A DNA stretch of 64,000 nt from Janthinobacterium lividum (lineage in GTDB: Bacteria; Pseudomonadota; Gammaproteobacteria; Burkholderiales; Burkholderiaceae_D). Both the position numbers and the translations under genes were made by a program. Below the pieces are notes generated by a model, which saw nothing but the letters and a program-made list of their open reading frames with translations, was not told the origin of the DNA and ran no database searches. Below, one piece after another: positions 1 to 11,116 of this stretch (positions are counted from its first letter, which is position 1; every line of letters begins with the position of its first letter). The DNA lies in contig NZ_CP075583.1 of NCBI RefSeq assembly GCF_023509035.1, positions 1,922,001 to 1,986,000 on the forward strand. The letters are read 5' to 3'.

Positions 1-308
1 TGCGCGTTGTAGCTGTCGGCCTTGATCAGGATGTTGGCGGTGGAAATGCCCAGCTTTTGCAGGCGTTCCAGGTAGGCGGCGCTATCTTGCCCCATGACGC
101 CGACGATGCGCGGGTCACCGCCCAGCATTTTCAGGCTGTAGGCGATGTTGCCCGAGCAACCGCCGAACTCCGTGCGCATGGTGGGCACGAGGAAGGAGAC
201 GTTCACCTTGTGCAACTGGTCGGCCAGCAGGGATTCGCCGAAGCGGCCGGGGAATTGCATGATGGTGTCGGTGGCAAGCGAGCCGCAGATCAGCGATGTT
301 TTGGTCAT
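1..308 (-). CDS. PfkB-family carbohydrate/nucleoside kinase (N-terminal part, cut by window edge)
   Basis: Only the first 102 codons are present; the gene runs off the left edge. The protein starts MTKTSLICGSLATDTIM and contains FGGCSGNIAYSLKMLGGDP, the substrate-binding N-terminal signature of ribokinase/PfkB enzymes, closest in style to the adenosine-kinase-like group. These enzymes phosphorylate a sugar or nucleoside with ATP in the cytoplasm. The ATP site and catalytic Asp lie in the missing C-terminal half, so the substrate cannot be named. The ATG at 308 lies 11 bases after the stop of the DUF3426 gene, suggesting it is the last gene of the accB-accC-prmA string. Confidence 0.85.
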   Translation of the reverse strand, partial: MTKTSLICGSLATDTIMQFPGRFGESLLADQLHKVNVSFLVPTMRTEFGGCSGNIAYSLKMLGGDPRIVGVMGQDSAAYLERLQKLGISTANILIKADSYNA

Positions 309-319
309 GATAGTGTCTC

Positions 320-1543
320 TTAAGGGTAAAAGATGGCGATATGGTAGCCAGACGCCGTGAGCTGGTCTAATGCAAAATACAGTTTGATGGTTTGTTCCGA
401 ACGCGGCGCAAACCCCTTGCTCACGTCGATCGTGGCCGGCAGGTAGTCACGCGGCGCGATCACGCGGCGCAAGACCGGCTTGTCGTTGGCGTCGTTGAGT
501 ATCAGTTCGATGCTTGGCCAGGCTTGCACGCTGCGGCTCTGGTTGCGCAGCAGCGAGACGTAGGAGAAAGTTTGTTCCTTCAAGGTCTGCAACTCGCCTT
601 GCTCGATGGCCAGCGCCTCGATCTGCGCCGGCAAGTCGACCTGGCAGTTACTGAGCTTGCACAGTGCGACCAGAGTCGGCTTCCACTGTGGAAATTGCGC
701 CGCCAGCGGATTGCGGAAGGTGGTCATCACTTGCAGGAATAACAAAAGCAACAGCACTGCCGAGCCGGCTGCCATGGCCACGCGCAAGGCCTTGCCGCTC
801 TGTTCGCGGCGCCGGCCCTGAGTGACGAAGGCCGGCTCGTCGTCGGCCGGCGGCAGGACTGGCTCCTCCTGATCGTCGGCTGGATCCGCTGCGATGGGGG
901 CGGCTGGCTGCGGTGTGTCTGGCTGGTCGTCGAACGTGGGTTCCCGGCGCGCGGGTGCAGGCTTGTCCAGGCTGACTTTTTCGGCTGGGGCTGCCGGGGT
1001 TGCCACCGTTTCCAGGTTCGGTTCGCGGCGGCTATCGCGCAAATACGTGGCGAAGGCGGGCGCGTCATCGACCTGGCGGCGCTTGAAGGGCGCCATCGGC
1101 TGGGGCAACGGTGGTTCGGGCGCCTCTGGTGCAGTTGCTGCAGGCAGTTCGAGCGGTGCGTCGGCCGGCACCTCGGCAGGCAGGCTGACGTCGAGGTCCA
1201 GCTCGATGTGTTCGCCATTGTCTGCATCGTCCTTGAGCTGCGCCGTTTCCGGCAAGATGCCGAACGGATCGAACGAAGTGTCGAAATCGAGGGAATAAAT
1301 GGGTTCGTCGTCCGTGGCGGACGGCAGGCTGTTGTCGGCCGGGTAACTGGTCGGCAGGGGTGCGGCAGGGACGGAAGCGGAGGTTAAAAACGGCGATGCC
1401 GCGGCCGGATCGACCAGCGCGGCATTGCCGTCAAACACTTCCCTGCACGTGCCACAGCGCACGATGCCCCCACGTAACTTCAATTGGTCAGCAGCGACCC
1501 GAAATATCGTGTTGCAATGGGGGCATTTGGTGGCGAGGGCCAT
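320..1543 (-). CDS. Zinc-ribbon / DUF3426 membrane protein
   Basis: The 407-residue protein begins MALATKCPHCNTIF and has two CxxC pairs (CPHC and CGTC) in its first 35 residues, the MJ0042-type zinc ribbon. A long acidic, Pro/Ala-rich middle follows, then one hydrophobic segment (VAMAAGSAVLLLLLFLQVM) near residue 260 and a C-terminal DUF3426 domain. The layout suggests a cytoplasmic zinc finger tethered to the inner membrane with an outer C-terminal domain. Function is unknown. The reading frame stays open upstream to 1636, but that part overlaps prmA and lacks family sequence; the ATG at 1543 gives the zinc ribbon at the N terminus and lies 8 bases after the prmA stop. Confidence 0.87.
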   Translation of the reverse strand: MALATKCPHCNTIFRVAADQLKLRGGIVRCGTCREVFDGNAALVDPAAASPFLTSASVPAAPLPTSYPADNSLPSATDDEPIYSLDFDTSFDPFGILPETAQLKDDADNGEHIELDLDVSLPAEVPADAPLELPAATAPEAPEPPLPQPMAPFKRRQVDDAPAFATYLRDSRREPNLETVATPAAPAEKVSLDKPAPARREPTFDDQPDTPQPAAPIAADPADDQEEPVLPPADDEPAFVTQGRRREQSGKALRVAMAAGSAVLLLLLFLQVMTTFRNPLAAQFPQWKPTLVALCKLSNCQVDLPAQIEALAIEQGELQTLKEQTFSYVSLLRNQSRSVQAWPSIELILNDANDKPVLRRVIAPRDYLPATIDVSKGFAPRSEQTIKLYFALDQLTASGYHIAIFYP

Positions 1544-1551
1544 TGCTGTGC

Positions 1552-2492
1552 TTATGCACCTTCCGCGCGGGGCGCAGGCGCTTGCGTGGTGCCCAGGCGG
1601 CCATGCAGGGCCACCCAGCCGTCTTGTTCGGCCCACACACCCAGCTGGATGAACGGTGCATAGGCAGCGGCCACTTCTTCCGCCTGGCGTGCCAGCACGC
1701 CGGACAGGATCAGCGCGCCGCCATCGGCGACACGGCCCGACAGCATTGGCGCCATCAGTTTCAATGGGCTCGACAGGATATTGGCGACGACGATGTCAAA
1801 CTTGGCCGTGGCGTGTGCCGAGGTGGCAAACGTGTCTGGCAAGAAATATTCGATTTCGCACTGGTTGCGTTCGGCATTGTCGCGCGCCGATTCGATCGCT
1901 TGCGGGTCGATATCGACGCCGGCGACCGTTTCCGCACCGAGTTTCTTGGCCACCATGGCCAGGATGCCGGAACCGCAACCGTAGTCGAGCACGGTCTTGC
2001 CAGGGGCGGGGTTGGCTTCCAGCCATTCCATGCACAGGCGCGTGGTCGGATGGCTGCCCGTACCGAAGGCCAGGCCCGGATCCAGTTCCAGGATCAGGCC
2101 GTCAGGGTCCGGTGCCTCGTGCCAGCTGGGTACGACCCAGATATTCTTGCCGATGTGAATCGGTGCGAATTGCGACTGGGTCAGGCGCACCCAGTCCTGC
2201 TCTTCCACGGGGCGCATGGTAAAGGCGGGAACTTCCGCCATGCCGACAGCCTGGGCTGCGGCAGCCACGATGGCGGCCTGGTCGGCGTCGACGTCGGTCA
2301 GCGCCACCACGCGGCTGCGTTCCCACGCCGCTTCCTTCGGTTCCATGCCAGGCTCGCCAAACAAGGGCTGCTCGGCATCCGTGCCTTCATCGGCGTCTTC
2401 CACCGAGACCGACAGGGCGCCCGCTTCCATCAACGCGTCGGACATGGCCTCGGCGTTGTCACGGGCGATTTCGATGACGATTTCCGTCCAGC

Positions 2493-2496
<4 letters not shown>
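1552..2496 (-). CDS. prmA: Ribosomal protein L11 methyltransferase
   Basis: PrmA trimethylates ribosomal protein L11 using S-adenosylmethionine. The 314-residue product starts [20 protein letters not shown] and carries the SAM-binding motif [21 protein letters not shown], preceded by [12 protein letters not shown], both hallmarks of PrmA. The length fits the family. The ATG overlaps the accC stop by four bases (ATGA at 2493-2496), so translation is probably coupled to accC. An accC-prmA pair followed by a DUF3426 gene is a recurring betaproteobacterial arrangement. Confidence 0.96.
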
Positions 2497-3908
<1,412 letters not shown>

Positions 3909-4009
3909 GGTAGGTTCGCGTATGTCTGTGAGAGCCGGCGAGCCGGCGAAACAACAAGTGTGAGGGGCTAAAACTGCAAACGGCCGTTGCCGGCCGTGTG
4001 GACTGGGTT

Positions 4010-4474
4010 TTAGCCGATCACAAACAAGGGTTGACCGAATTCGACCGGTTGGCCGTTTTCGACCAGGATCTGGGTCACGACACCGGCTTTATCGGAGTCG
4101 ATTTCATTCAGGAGCTTCATCGCTTCGATGATGCACAGGGTATCACCTTCCTTGACGGTCGAGCCCACTTCAACATAGGCGGCGCTGCCAGGAGCGGAGG
4201 AGCGGTAGAAGGTACCGACCATCGGCGACTTGACCACATAGCCCGTTGGCTCGGCGGCGACCACGACGGCAGCTGCCGCAGCGGGGGCGGCGGCTGGCGC
4301 GGCTGGCTGGTATTGGGCTTGCATGCCTTGCGGCTGCATCATGACCATCTGGTTTTGCGGCATGGCCGACGATTTGACGATGCGAACCTTGCTTTCGCCT
4401 TCGGTAACTTCCAGCTCTGCGATATCCGATTCGGCGACCAGGTCGATCAAGGTCTTGAGTTTTCGTAGATCCAT
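4010..4474 (-). CDS. accB: Acetyl-CoA carboxylase biotin carboxyl carrier protein
   Basis: AccB carries the covalently bound biotin that shuttles carboxyl groups between AccC and the carboxyltransferase. The 154-residue protein starts [20 protein letters not shown], has a flexible Ala/Pro linker around residues 55-72, and ends in a biotinyl domain with [15 protein letters not shown]. The Lys of EAMK is the biotinylation site. It precedes accC on the same strand. aroQ lies 90 bases upstream, an accB neighbour in many proteobacteria. Confidence 0.97.
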   Translation of the reverse strand: MDLRKLKTLIDLVAESDIAELEVTEGESKVRIVKSSAMPQNQMVMMQPQGMQAQYQPAAPAAAPAAAAAVVVAAEPTGYVVKSPMVGTFYRSSAPGSAAYVEVGSTVKEGDTLCIIEAMKLLNEIDSDKAGVVTQILVENGQPVEFGQPLFVIG

Positions 4475-4564
4475 GTAAAACCCCTAGGAATGTAGTTTGT
4501 TTTATGAGTGATGCGGTGATGTCCAGAACCTATCGCCGCGCTAAATGCGTGCAGATCGCGTAGA

Positions 4565-5002
4565 TTAACGTTTTTTAAGCGCAAAGTCGATGGCAAACCG
4601 ATATCCATCGATACCCAGGCCGCAGATCGTCCCCTGCGCGATCGCGCTGAGAAATGAGTGATGTCGAAACGTTTCGCGTTGATAAATATTCGAGATATGG
4701 ACTTCCACGAACGGGATGGCGACCCCGGCCAGCGCATCGCGCAAGGCAACGCTGGTATGGGTCAGGCCGCCCGGATTGATGACGATGGCATCGATCCCTT
4801 CCGCTCGCGCGGCATGGATGCGGTCGATCAGCGCGCCTTCATGGTTGCTTTGAAAGCAGACCAGGTCGGCACCGGCCGCCATGGCTTGCGCCATTGCTGC
4901 CTGCTCGATATCGGCCAAGGTGCTGGCGCCGTAGACCTCAGGCTCGCGCGTTCCCAGCAAATTCAGGTTGGGACCGTTGAGCAGAAGGAGGTTTTTTGCC
5001 AT
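4565..5002 (-). CDS. aroQ: 3-dehydroquinate dehydratase, type II
   Basis: AroQ converts 3-dehydroquinate to 3-dehydroshikimate in the shikimate pathway. The 145-residue product begins [20 protein letters not shown] and has the type II residues: the catalytic Tyr in [17 protein letters not shown], the His of EVHISN, and the Arg of the RETFRHHS loop. Size matches the dodecameric type II family. It lies upstream of accB on the same strand. The shikimate dehydrogenase aroE is also in this window at 12089. Confidence 0.97.
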   Translation of the reverse strand: MAKNLLLLNGPNLNLLGTREPEVYGASTLADIEQAAMAQAMAAGADLVCFQSNHEGALIDRIHAARAEGIDAIVINPGGLTHTSVALRDALAGVAIPFVEVHISNIYQRETFRHHSFLSAIAQGTICGLGIDGYRFAIDFALKKR

Positions 5003-5084
5003 GTATGGAAGACCGTTTTAGCGAAAGTTCCGCATTTTGCCGCCAAAGATACGCATTGGCAAGAGAAAAAAGCACGCTCCGAAT

Positions 5085-5651
5085 TTACAATTTATCCAGA
5101 TCGGCGCGCAACTGATCAAATTTCAAGCGGCCCAGATAGGTCTTTTTGACTTCGCCATCGGCGCCGATCAGCACCGTAAAGGGCAAACCGCCCGTGGCAT
5201 TGCCAAAATGACGCGACAGGTCAGTGCCGCTCATGCCGGACACATACACGGGATAGGCGATCTTGAACTTGCTGGCAAAGGTGGCAATATTGCTGGCCGA
5301 ATCGATACCGATGCCGATGACCTGCAGGTTTTTCGCCGCATAGTGGCCTTGTACTTCGGATAACTCTGGCATTTCTTCCACGCAAGGTGGGCACCACGGC
5401 GCCCAGAAATTGACCAGCAAATTCTTGCCTTTCCATTGCGACAAGGCTTGCGTGGCGCCCGCCGCGTCTGGCAGGGACAGCGCATACAGCTCGTTGACGG
5501 GACCCGTCGCGCCTGGCGCGATGGCGGTCGTCAGCGGTCCCGCTTCTTTCCCCGCTATTTTCGCTTTTTCCTTGCTCAAACCGACGTAAGCGCCCATGCC
5601 GCCAAACATCAGCGCCACGATGGCGCAGGCGATCCAATTCTTTTTTGTCAT
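5085..5651 (-). CDS. TlpA-like membrane-anchored thiol-disulfide oxidoreductase
   Basis: A 188-residue protein with one N-terminal hydrophobic segment (WIACAIVALMFGGMGAYVG, residues 5-23) that is an uncleaved anchor or signal peptide, followed by a thioredoxin fold with active site WAPWCPPCVEEMPEL. TlpA/ResA-type proteins reduce disulfides in the periplasm, for example during cytochrome c maturation or stress protection. The exact partner cannot be read from sequence. An in-frame start exists 14 codons upstream, but MTKKNWIACA places the signal anchor at the usual spot. It follows the broken gene at 5671 by 19 bases. Confidence 0.9.
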   Translation of the reverse strand: MTKKNWIACAIVALMFGGMGAYVGLSKEKAKIAGKEAGPLTTAIAPGATGPVNELYALSLPDAAGATQALSQWKGKNLLVNFWAPWCPPCVEEMPELSEVQGHYAAKNLQVIGIGIDSASNIATFASKFKIAYPVYVSGMSGTDLSRHFGNATGGLPFTVLIGADGEVKKTYLGRLKFDQLRADLDKL

Positions 5652-5670
5652 AACTTTATCTATATCAATG

Positions 5671-6310
5671 TTAGTCGGCAGCCGGCACGCCATCGGCGAG
5701 GCTGGCGGCCAGCAGGCTGCGCAGCCCGGCGATGTCGGTGCGCAGCACTTTTCCGTCCGCCTTGGCTTTCAGCGCGCCGCGCATATCATCGAGCTCATAC
5801 ATGGCCGCGTGCACGCCTTCGTTTTTCCACAAGAAACTGGCTGTCTCGACCGCATCATAACGCGCTCCTTTGAAATGCGGGCTTTCCGACATGTCGAGCA
5901 CGACATTTTTATTCAGCAGGAAGATGTGGATCTCCTTGGCGCTCTCGGCAAACAACTGCAAATAGATCTCGTCATGGGGGCCGGCCGTGCCATTGAGCAC
6001 GGGGGCCGCTGAGCAGGGGATGAAATTGTTGCAACGCTTCCATCACCTGCAGCGCGATCGTGCGCAGCTGGAATAGCCGTGCCGGCTGGCTGTCGGCCAG
6101 GAACAGGGCATTGTATTGCCGCACCTGCTCTTCGATCAGGTCGTTGTCAGGCAGTACATTGGGCAGGTTCGGCGCGTCGCCCAGGACTTGCCGCGCCGCC
6201 TTGCGCTTGGCGCTGCCATAGTCGGCGCCATCCTGCGCCACGAGGCGCGCGGCAGCGGCGGCGATTTCCAGGCGCAACTGCGCGCTATCGTCAAATGCAT
6301 CGTTCGTCAT
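5671..6310 (-). pseudogene. Conserved hypothetical protein, frameshifted
   Basis: Two overlapping minus-strand frames together make one protein of about 212 residues. The N-terminal part (start at 6310, MTNDAFDDSAQLRLEIAAAA) ends in LLSGPRAQWHGRPP. The C-terminal part reads LNGTAGPHDEIYLQLFAES and runs to the stop at 5671. The break is at a run of five G on the plus strand (6001-6005); four would give GPVLNGTAGPHDE in one frame. LNGTAGPHDEIYL faintly recalls nucleotidyltransferase folds, but I do not recognise the family with certainty. Most likely an intact gene with a sequencing error. It is divergent from mpl. Confidence 0.75.
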
Positions 6311-6424
6311 GAGCGAGATGATACTCCGAAGCGGAAAAAGTCATGGCGTCAGGTAAAATCCTGCACTTGCACTTTTTTATCCCACCGTCTTACTTACTAA
6401 CCGAGCACCTTTCGCACTGATCAC

Positions 6425-7813
6425 ATGCATATTCATATTCTCGGCATTTGCGGTACCTTCATGGGCGGCCTGGCTGTCCTGGCCAAGGAAGCCGGCCATA
6501 AAGTCACTGGTTGCGATGCCAACGTGTATCCGCCGATGAGCACCCAGCTGGAATCGCAGGGAATCGAACTGATCCTGGGCTTTGATCCGGAACAAACCAA
6601 GCTGAACCCGGATTTGTATGTGATTGGCAATGTGGTTTCGCGCGGCAACCCGCTGGTGGAAGAAATTCTCAACCGCAGCCTGCCGTATGTCTCCGGCCCG
6701 CAGTGGATCGGCGAACACATCTTGCGCAATCGATGGGTGCTGGCCGTGGCTGGCACGCATGGCAAGACGACCACTTCGGCCATGCTGGCCTGGATACTCG
6801 AAGACGCGGGCTACGCGCCGGGCTTCCTGATCGGCGGCGTGCCGATGAACTTTGGCATTTCCGCCCGCCTCAGCGGCAAGATTGACGGCAAGAGCGCCGA
6901 TTCGGACTTCTTCGTCATCGAAGCCGATGAATACGACACGGCCTTCTTCGACAAGCGCAGCAAGTTCGTGCATTACCATGCGAAGACGGCCATCATGAAT
7001 AACCTGGAATATGATCACGCCGACATCTTCCCCGATCTGCACGCGATCGAGACGCAATTCCACCATCTGGTGCGCACCGTGCCCGGCATCGGCCGCCTGG
7101 TGTTCAACGGCGACGAAGCGTCGCTGCAGCGCGTGCTGGCGCGCGGTTGCTGGAGTGAAAAGGAAAGTTTTGGTCAGGATGCCAACTGGCAACTGCAAGA
7201 GCAGGCCGATGGCAGCTTCGACGTGTATTTCAATGGCCAGCAGGAAGGCCATGTGGCGTGGGCGCTCACGGGCAAGCATAACCGCAGCAATGCGCTGGCG
7301 GCCATCGCCGCCGCCCGCCATGTGGGCGTGCCCATTGCCCAGGCCTGCGCCGCGCTGGCCACGTTCGAGAGCGTCAAGCGCCGCATGGAAGTGCGCGGCG
7401 TGGTCAACAACATTACCGTGTACGACGATTTCGCGCATCACCCGACGGCCATCGCCACCACGGTGGGCGGGCTGCGCCAGAAAATGAGCCAAACCGTCGG
7501 CAGCAGCGCCCGTATCCTGGCCGTGCTGGAACCGCGTTCGAACACCATGAAGCTGGGCGCCATGAAAGATGCGCTGCCTGGCAGCCTCAAGGATGCTGAC
7601 CTGGTCTTCGGTTTCGGCAGCCATGCCGCGCTGGGCTGGAGCCTGGGCGACGCGCTGGCGCCGCTGGGCAAGATTGCCAGCGCCTATGAAGACATCGATA
7701 CCTTGGTGGCGGCCGTGGCCGCTGCCGCCCGTCCCGGCGACCAGATCGTGGTCATGAGCAACGGCGGCTTTGGCGGCGTGCACCAGAAATTGCTGGAGGC
7801 GCTGGGCCGATGA
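6425..7813 (+). CDS. mpl: UDP-N-acetylmuramate:L-alanyl-gamma-D-glutamyl-meso-diaminopimelate ligase
   Basis: Mpl re-attaches the murein tripeptide recovered from wall turnover to UDP-MurNAc, so it serves peptidoglycan recycling. The 462-residue protein starts MHIHILGICGTFMGGLAVLA, has the Mur-ligase ATP loop GTHGKTTTSAML near residue 117, IEADEYDTAFFDKR, and the C-terminal domain with YDDFAHHPTAI. Length matches Mpl. The G-I-C-G-T-F-M-G-G start separates Mpl from MurC. Its stop overlaps the next gene's ATG by four bases. Its promoter should lie in 6311-6424, shared with the divergent gene. Confidence 0.96.
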   Translation: MHIHILGICGTFMGGLAVLAKEAGHKVTGCDANVYPPMSTQLESQGIELILGFDPEQTKLNPDLYVIGNVVSRGNPLVEEILNRSLPYVSGPQWIGEHILRNRWVLAVAGTHGKTTTSAMLAWILEDAGYAPGFLIGGVPMNFGISARLSGKIDGKSADSDFFVIEADEYDTAFFDKRSKFVHYHAKTAIMNNLEYDHADIFPDLHAIETQFHHLVRTVPGIGRLVFNGDEASLQRVLARGCWSEKESFGQDANWQLQEQADGSFDVYFNGQQEGHVAWALTGKHNRSNALAAIAAARHVGVPIAQACAALATFESVKRRMEVRGVVNNITVYDDFAHHPTAIATTVGGLRQKMSQTVGSSARILAVLEPRSNTMKLGAMKDALPGSLKDADLVFGFGSHAALGWSLGDALAPLGKIASAYEDIDTLVAAVAAAARPGDQIVVMSNGGFGGVHQKLLEALGR

Positions 7814-8394
7814 TTTTGTACCTGCATGGATTTCGCTCGTCGCCCCTGTCGATGAAGTCGCGCCTGCTGGCCGCGCAAATGCAGGCGCTGGGCCGGGAAG
7901 CAGAGTGGCTGTGCCCGCAATTGCCAGCTTCGCCGAAACTGGCCATCGCACTGGCCTTGTCATTGGTCAAAGACGTGGCGCCAGCCGAATTGACGATAAT
8001 CGGCTCCTCGCTGGGCGGCTATTACGCCACTTGGCTGGCCGAGCAGCTCGGTTGCCGCGCCGTGCTGCTCAATCCTGCCATCGTGCCCCTGATCGATCTG
8101 GAACAGCATGTGGGCGTGACGACCGAGTTCCATTCGGACAAGCCATTCGAGTTCAAGCGCGAATACATCGCCGAGCTGGGAACCTTTGCCGTAGAGAAAA
8201 TTACTGAGCCGCAACGCTATTTCCTGATTGCCGCCACCGGCGATGAAGTACTCGACTACCGCGACATGGTGGCGCATTATCAAGGGGCGCAGCAGTGCGT
8301 CATCGACGGCAGCGACCATGGCATCAGCGAATTTGCCGATTACCTGGCGCCCGTGCTGGCCTTTTGCGGCATCCCTGCGGACGCGGCCCGGTGA
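7810..8394 (+). CDS. YqiA-family alpha/beta-hydrolase (esterase)
   Basis: A 194-residue small serine hydrolase. It starts MILYLHGFRSSPLSMKSRLL with the oxyanion-hole LHGF, has the nucleophile elbow GSSLGGYYATWLAEQLGC (Ser of GSSLGG near residue 66), an acid residue in the GDEVLDY region and a late His in DGSDHGISEFA. This matches the YqiA esterase family; the natural substrate is unknown. The ATG lies in the mpl stop (ATGA, 7810-7813) and the gene's own stop overlaps the GTG of ubiC, suggesting a coupled mpl-yqiA-ubiC unit. Confidence 0.9.
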   Translation: MILYLHGFRSSPLSMKSRLLAAQMQALGREAEWLCPQLPASPKLAIALALSLVKDVAPAELTIIGSSLGGYYATWLAEQLGCRAVLLNPAIVPLIDLEQHVGVTTEFHSDKPFEFKREYIAELGTFAVEKITEPQRYFLIAATGDEVLDYRDMVAHYQGAQQCVIDGSDHGISEFADYLAPVLAFCGIPADAAR

Positions 8395-9006
8395 GGCCGG
8401 GGTCGCTGCGGCAGGCGCAATGGCATGCGCACGTGAATGCCGTCAATGCGCCGCCGGCCTTGCGCCACTGGCTCACGGGCGGAGGTTCGCTGACGGCCAA
8501 GCTGAAAGCGCATAGTCAGGCATTTCGCGTGCAATGTTTGCACCAGGAAACAGCGCGCTGTTTGAGCGACGAGGCCGCCATCATTGGTTTTACACCGCGC
8601 AGGCCGGGTGTGGGAACGCGAAGTGTTGTTGCGTTGTGATAACAGACCGGCCGTGTTTGGCCATACCGTCGTGCCCATGCAGGCGACGGCCACGGACTGG
8701 CCCTTGTTTTCCGCGCTGGGCGAGCGTTCGCTGGGCACGACCCTGTTTGGCGACCGCATGGTACGCCGCGGTGCACTGGAATTTGCCCGCTTGCGCGCCG
8801 GGCACCCGCTGGTGCAGCGGGCGCAGGCGGCGCTGGCACTGGAAGGGCGGCGCGCCGATGACAAGTCGCTGTTTTTTGCCCGCCGCTGCCTGTATCAGCG
8901 TCACCAGGGATTGCTGCTGGTAACAGAAGTATTTTTGCCGGCGGTGCTGGAGTTGACGTCCATCACTCGCACCGTTGCAACCGACACATTAATAAACAAA
9001 GCATAA
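8391..9006 (+). pseudogene. ubiC: Chorismate--pyruvate lyase, frameshifted
   Basis: UbiC makes 4-hydroxybenzoate from chorismate, the first committed step of ubiquinone synthesis. The N-terminal part begins with GTG at 8391 (RPGSLRQAQWHAHVN, then PPALRHWLTGGGSLTAKLKA), overlapping the previous stop as GTGA. The C-terminal part reads VWEREVLLRCDNRPAVFGHT, then LFSALGERSLGTTLFG and ends at 9006. The frame shifts at a run of four T (8588-8591); three T would give one open frame of 204 residues. All expected UbiC blocks are present, so a sequencing error is more likely than decay of this biosynthetic gene. Confidence 0.88.
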
Positions 9007-9008
9007 CA

Positions 9009-11096
9009 ATGAATCTATTTTTTGAAGAATCCGGCGATTTCAAGGTCGGCACGGTCCTGTCGCAAGCGGGTGAAGCGTACCAGGTCGAAATGGCCAGCGG
9101 CAAGCGCACCAAGGTCAAGGTCAAGGATGTGCTGCTGCAGTATGAAAAGCCGGCCCCGGCCGAGCTGCTCGAGCAAGCCAAGGCTGTTGCTGCCGAGATC
9201 GATCTCGATTTCCTGTGGGAAGTGGCGGGCGAAGACGAGTTCGGCTTTGCCGAGCTGGGCGCCGAGTATTTCGGCCACGCACCGTTGCCGCCGGAAGCGG
9301 CCGGCCTGATCCTGGCCCTGCATTCGGCGCCCGTGTATTTCTACAAGAAAGGCCGTGGCCGCTACAAGGCGGCGCCGGAAGCGTCCCTGAAGGCGGCCCT
9401 GGCCGGCATCGAAAAGAAAAAACAGCAGGCGCTGGTGCAGGCAAGCTATGTGGAAGAACTGAAGCAGAACCGCTTGCCGGCATCGATGCAGCCTATGGTG
9501 CTGCAACTGCTGTTCAAGCCGGACAAGAACACCATCGAATACAAGGCGCTGGAAGCGGCGTGCACGGAATTGCACACGACGCCGCCGCGCCTGATGCTGG
9601 CCGTCGGCGGTATTGCTTCGCCGAAAGACTTGCACCTGTCGAAGTTCCTCTTTGAAAATTTCCCCAAGGGTGCAGGCTTCCCGAGCGTGCCCGTACCCAC
9701 CGTGACGACCAAGCTGCCGCTGGCCGACGTGGCCGCCTTCTCCATCGACGACGTGACCACCACCGAGATCGACGATGCCTTCTCCGTGCAGCCCTTGCCG
9801 GACGGCACCGTGAAAGTAGGCATCCACATTGCCGCGCCGGGCCTGGGCATCCGTCCGGAAGACGTGATCGACAAGATGGCGCGCCAGCGCATGTCGACCG
9901 TCTACATGCCGGGCGACAAGATCACCATGCTGCCGGACGAAATCGTGAATGCTTTCACGCTCGCGGAAGGCACGACGTGCCCGGCCCTGTCGCTGTACGC
10001 AACGCTGGACCCGAAAGCGGACTGGGCCGTGGTCAGCACGCAGACGCGCGCCGAACTGGTGCCGATTGCCAGCAACTTGCGCCATAACCAGCTCGACGAC
10101 GTGGTCAACGAGGAAACCCTGGCCAGCGGCGAAGGCGACTATCCGCACAAGGCCGATTTCGCTGTGCTGTGGCAATGGGCGCAGCAGCTGGAGCAGGGCC
10201 GCATGAAGAAGCGCGAAGCGTTCGGCCTGAAGCCGGAACAGAATAACCGTGTCGATTTCAATTTCTATGTAGAAAACGATATCGTCACCGTGGCGCGCCG
10301 CAAGCGTGGCGCGCCGCTGGACAAAATCGTCGCCGAATTGATGATTTTTGCCAACAGCACGTGGGGCAAGATGCTGCACGACCATGGCGTGCCGGGCATC
10401 TACCGCAGCCAGGGCGGCGGCAGCGGCAATAGCTGGGCTGCAAAGATGCAGGTGCGCATGGTCACCCATGCGGCGCCGCACCAAGGCCTGGGCGTGGATC
10501 AATATGCGTGGAGCACTTCGCCCTTGCGCCGCTATACGGATCTGGTGAACCAGTGGCAAATCATCGCCTGCGCCGAGCATGGCGTGACTGCGCCGCTGGT
10601 GGCGCCCTTCAAGCCGCGTGACGCCAACCTGTTCGCCATCGTTTCGGCCTTCGACGCCGCCTATGCCGCGTATGGCGATTTCCAGTCGAACATGGAACGC
10701 TACTGGTGCTTGCGCTGGCTGCACCAGGAAAACGCGCGCCAGGTCGATGCCGTCGTGCTGAAAGATGAAATCCTGCGCCTGGTCGACATTCCGCTGGTCA
10801 TCAAGCTGCCGGGCATGCCATCGGTGGCGCGCGGCGCCCAGGTGAAACTGGACTTGCTGCGCTGGGATGAAGTCGACCTGAGCATCGAAGCGCGCCTGCT
10901 GGAAATCGCCGCCGTGCCGGATGCGGCGGCCAATGCCGAGCTCGACTACGAGGAAGAATCTGGCGACGCAGGTGGTGACGAGGGCGACGTAGCGCCGGAA
11001 GCATCGCCGGAAGCGGCGAACCAGGTCAGCGACGCCGATGCGGAAGTGGCGGAACTGGCCAGCGAAGACGTGGTCAGCGAACCCGAGGTCAAGTAA
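9009..11096 (+). CDS. RNB-domain exoribonuclease (RNase II/R family)
   Basis: A 695-residue protein with a central RNB catalytic domain: SIDDVTTTEIDDAFSVQPL around residues 243-261 holds the metal-binding acidic residues, and DKMARQRMSTVYMPGDKI follows. RNB enzymes degrade RNA processively from the 3' end. YAWSTSPLRRYTDLVNQWQ near residue 500 is the conserved TSPLRRYxDL block. An acidic tail follows residue 640. It differs from classical RNase R in lacking a clear basic C-terminus. It starts 2 bases after the ubiC stop. Confidence 0.92.
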   Translation: MNLFFEESGDFKVGTVLSQAGEAYQVEMASGKRTKVKVKDVLLQYEKPAPAELLEQAKAVAAEIDLDFLWEVAGEDEFGFAELGAEYFGHAPLPPEAAGLILALHSAPVYFYKKGRGRYKAAPEASLKAALAGIEKKKQQALVQASYVEELKQNRLPASMQPMVLQLLFKPDKNTIEYKALEAACTELHTTPPRLMLAVGGIASPKDLHLSKFLFENFPKGAGFPSVPVPTVTTKLPLADVAAFSIDDVTTTEIDDAFSVQPLPDGTVKVGIHIAAPGLGIRPEDVIDKMARQRMSTVYMPGDKITMLPDEIVNAFTLAEGTTCPALSLYATLDPKADWAVVSTQTRAELVPIASNLRHNQLDDVVNEETLASGEGDYPHKADFAVLWQWAQQLEQGRMKKREAFGLKPEQNNRVDFNFYVENDIVTVARRKRGAPLDKIVAELMIFANSTWGKMLHDHGVPGIYRSQGGGSGNSWAAKMQVRMVTHAAPHQGLGVDQYAWSTSPLRRYTDLVNQWQIIACAEHGVTAPLVAPFKPRDANLFAIVSAFDAAYAAYGDFQSNMERYWCLRWLHQENARQVDAVVLKDEILRLVDIPLVIKLPGMPSVARGAQVKLDLLRWDEVDLSIEARLLEIAAVPDAAANAELDYEEESGDAGGDEGDVAPEASPEAANQVSDADAEVAELASEDVVSEPEVK

Positions 11097-11116
11097 GGCG
11101 CCAGTGGGGCCACCAA

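Noticed and set aside
6377..7963. 528-codon open frame on the minus strand opposite mpl
   Set aside because: It mirrors the whole mpl gene, has no family motifs, and long antisense frames are common in GC-rich coding DNA.
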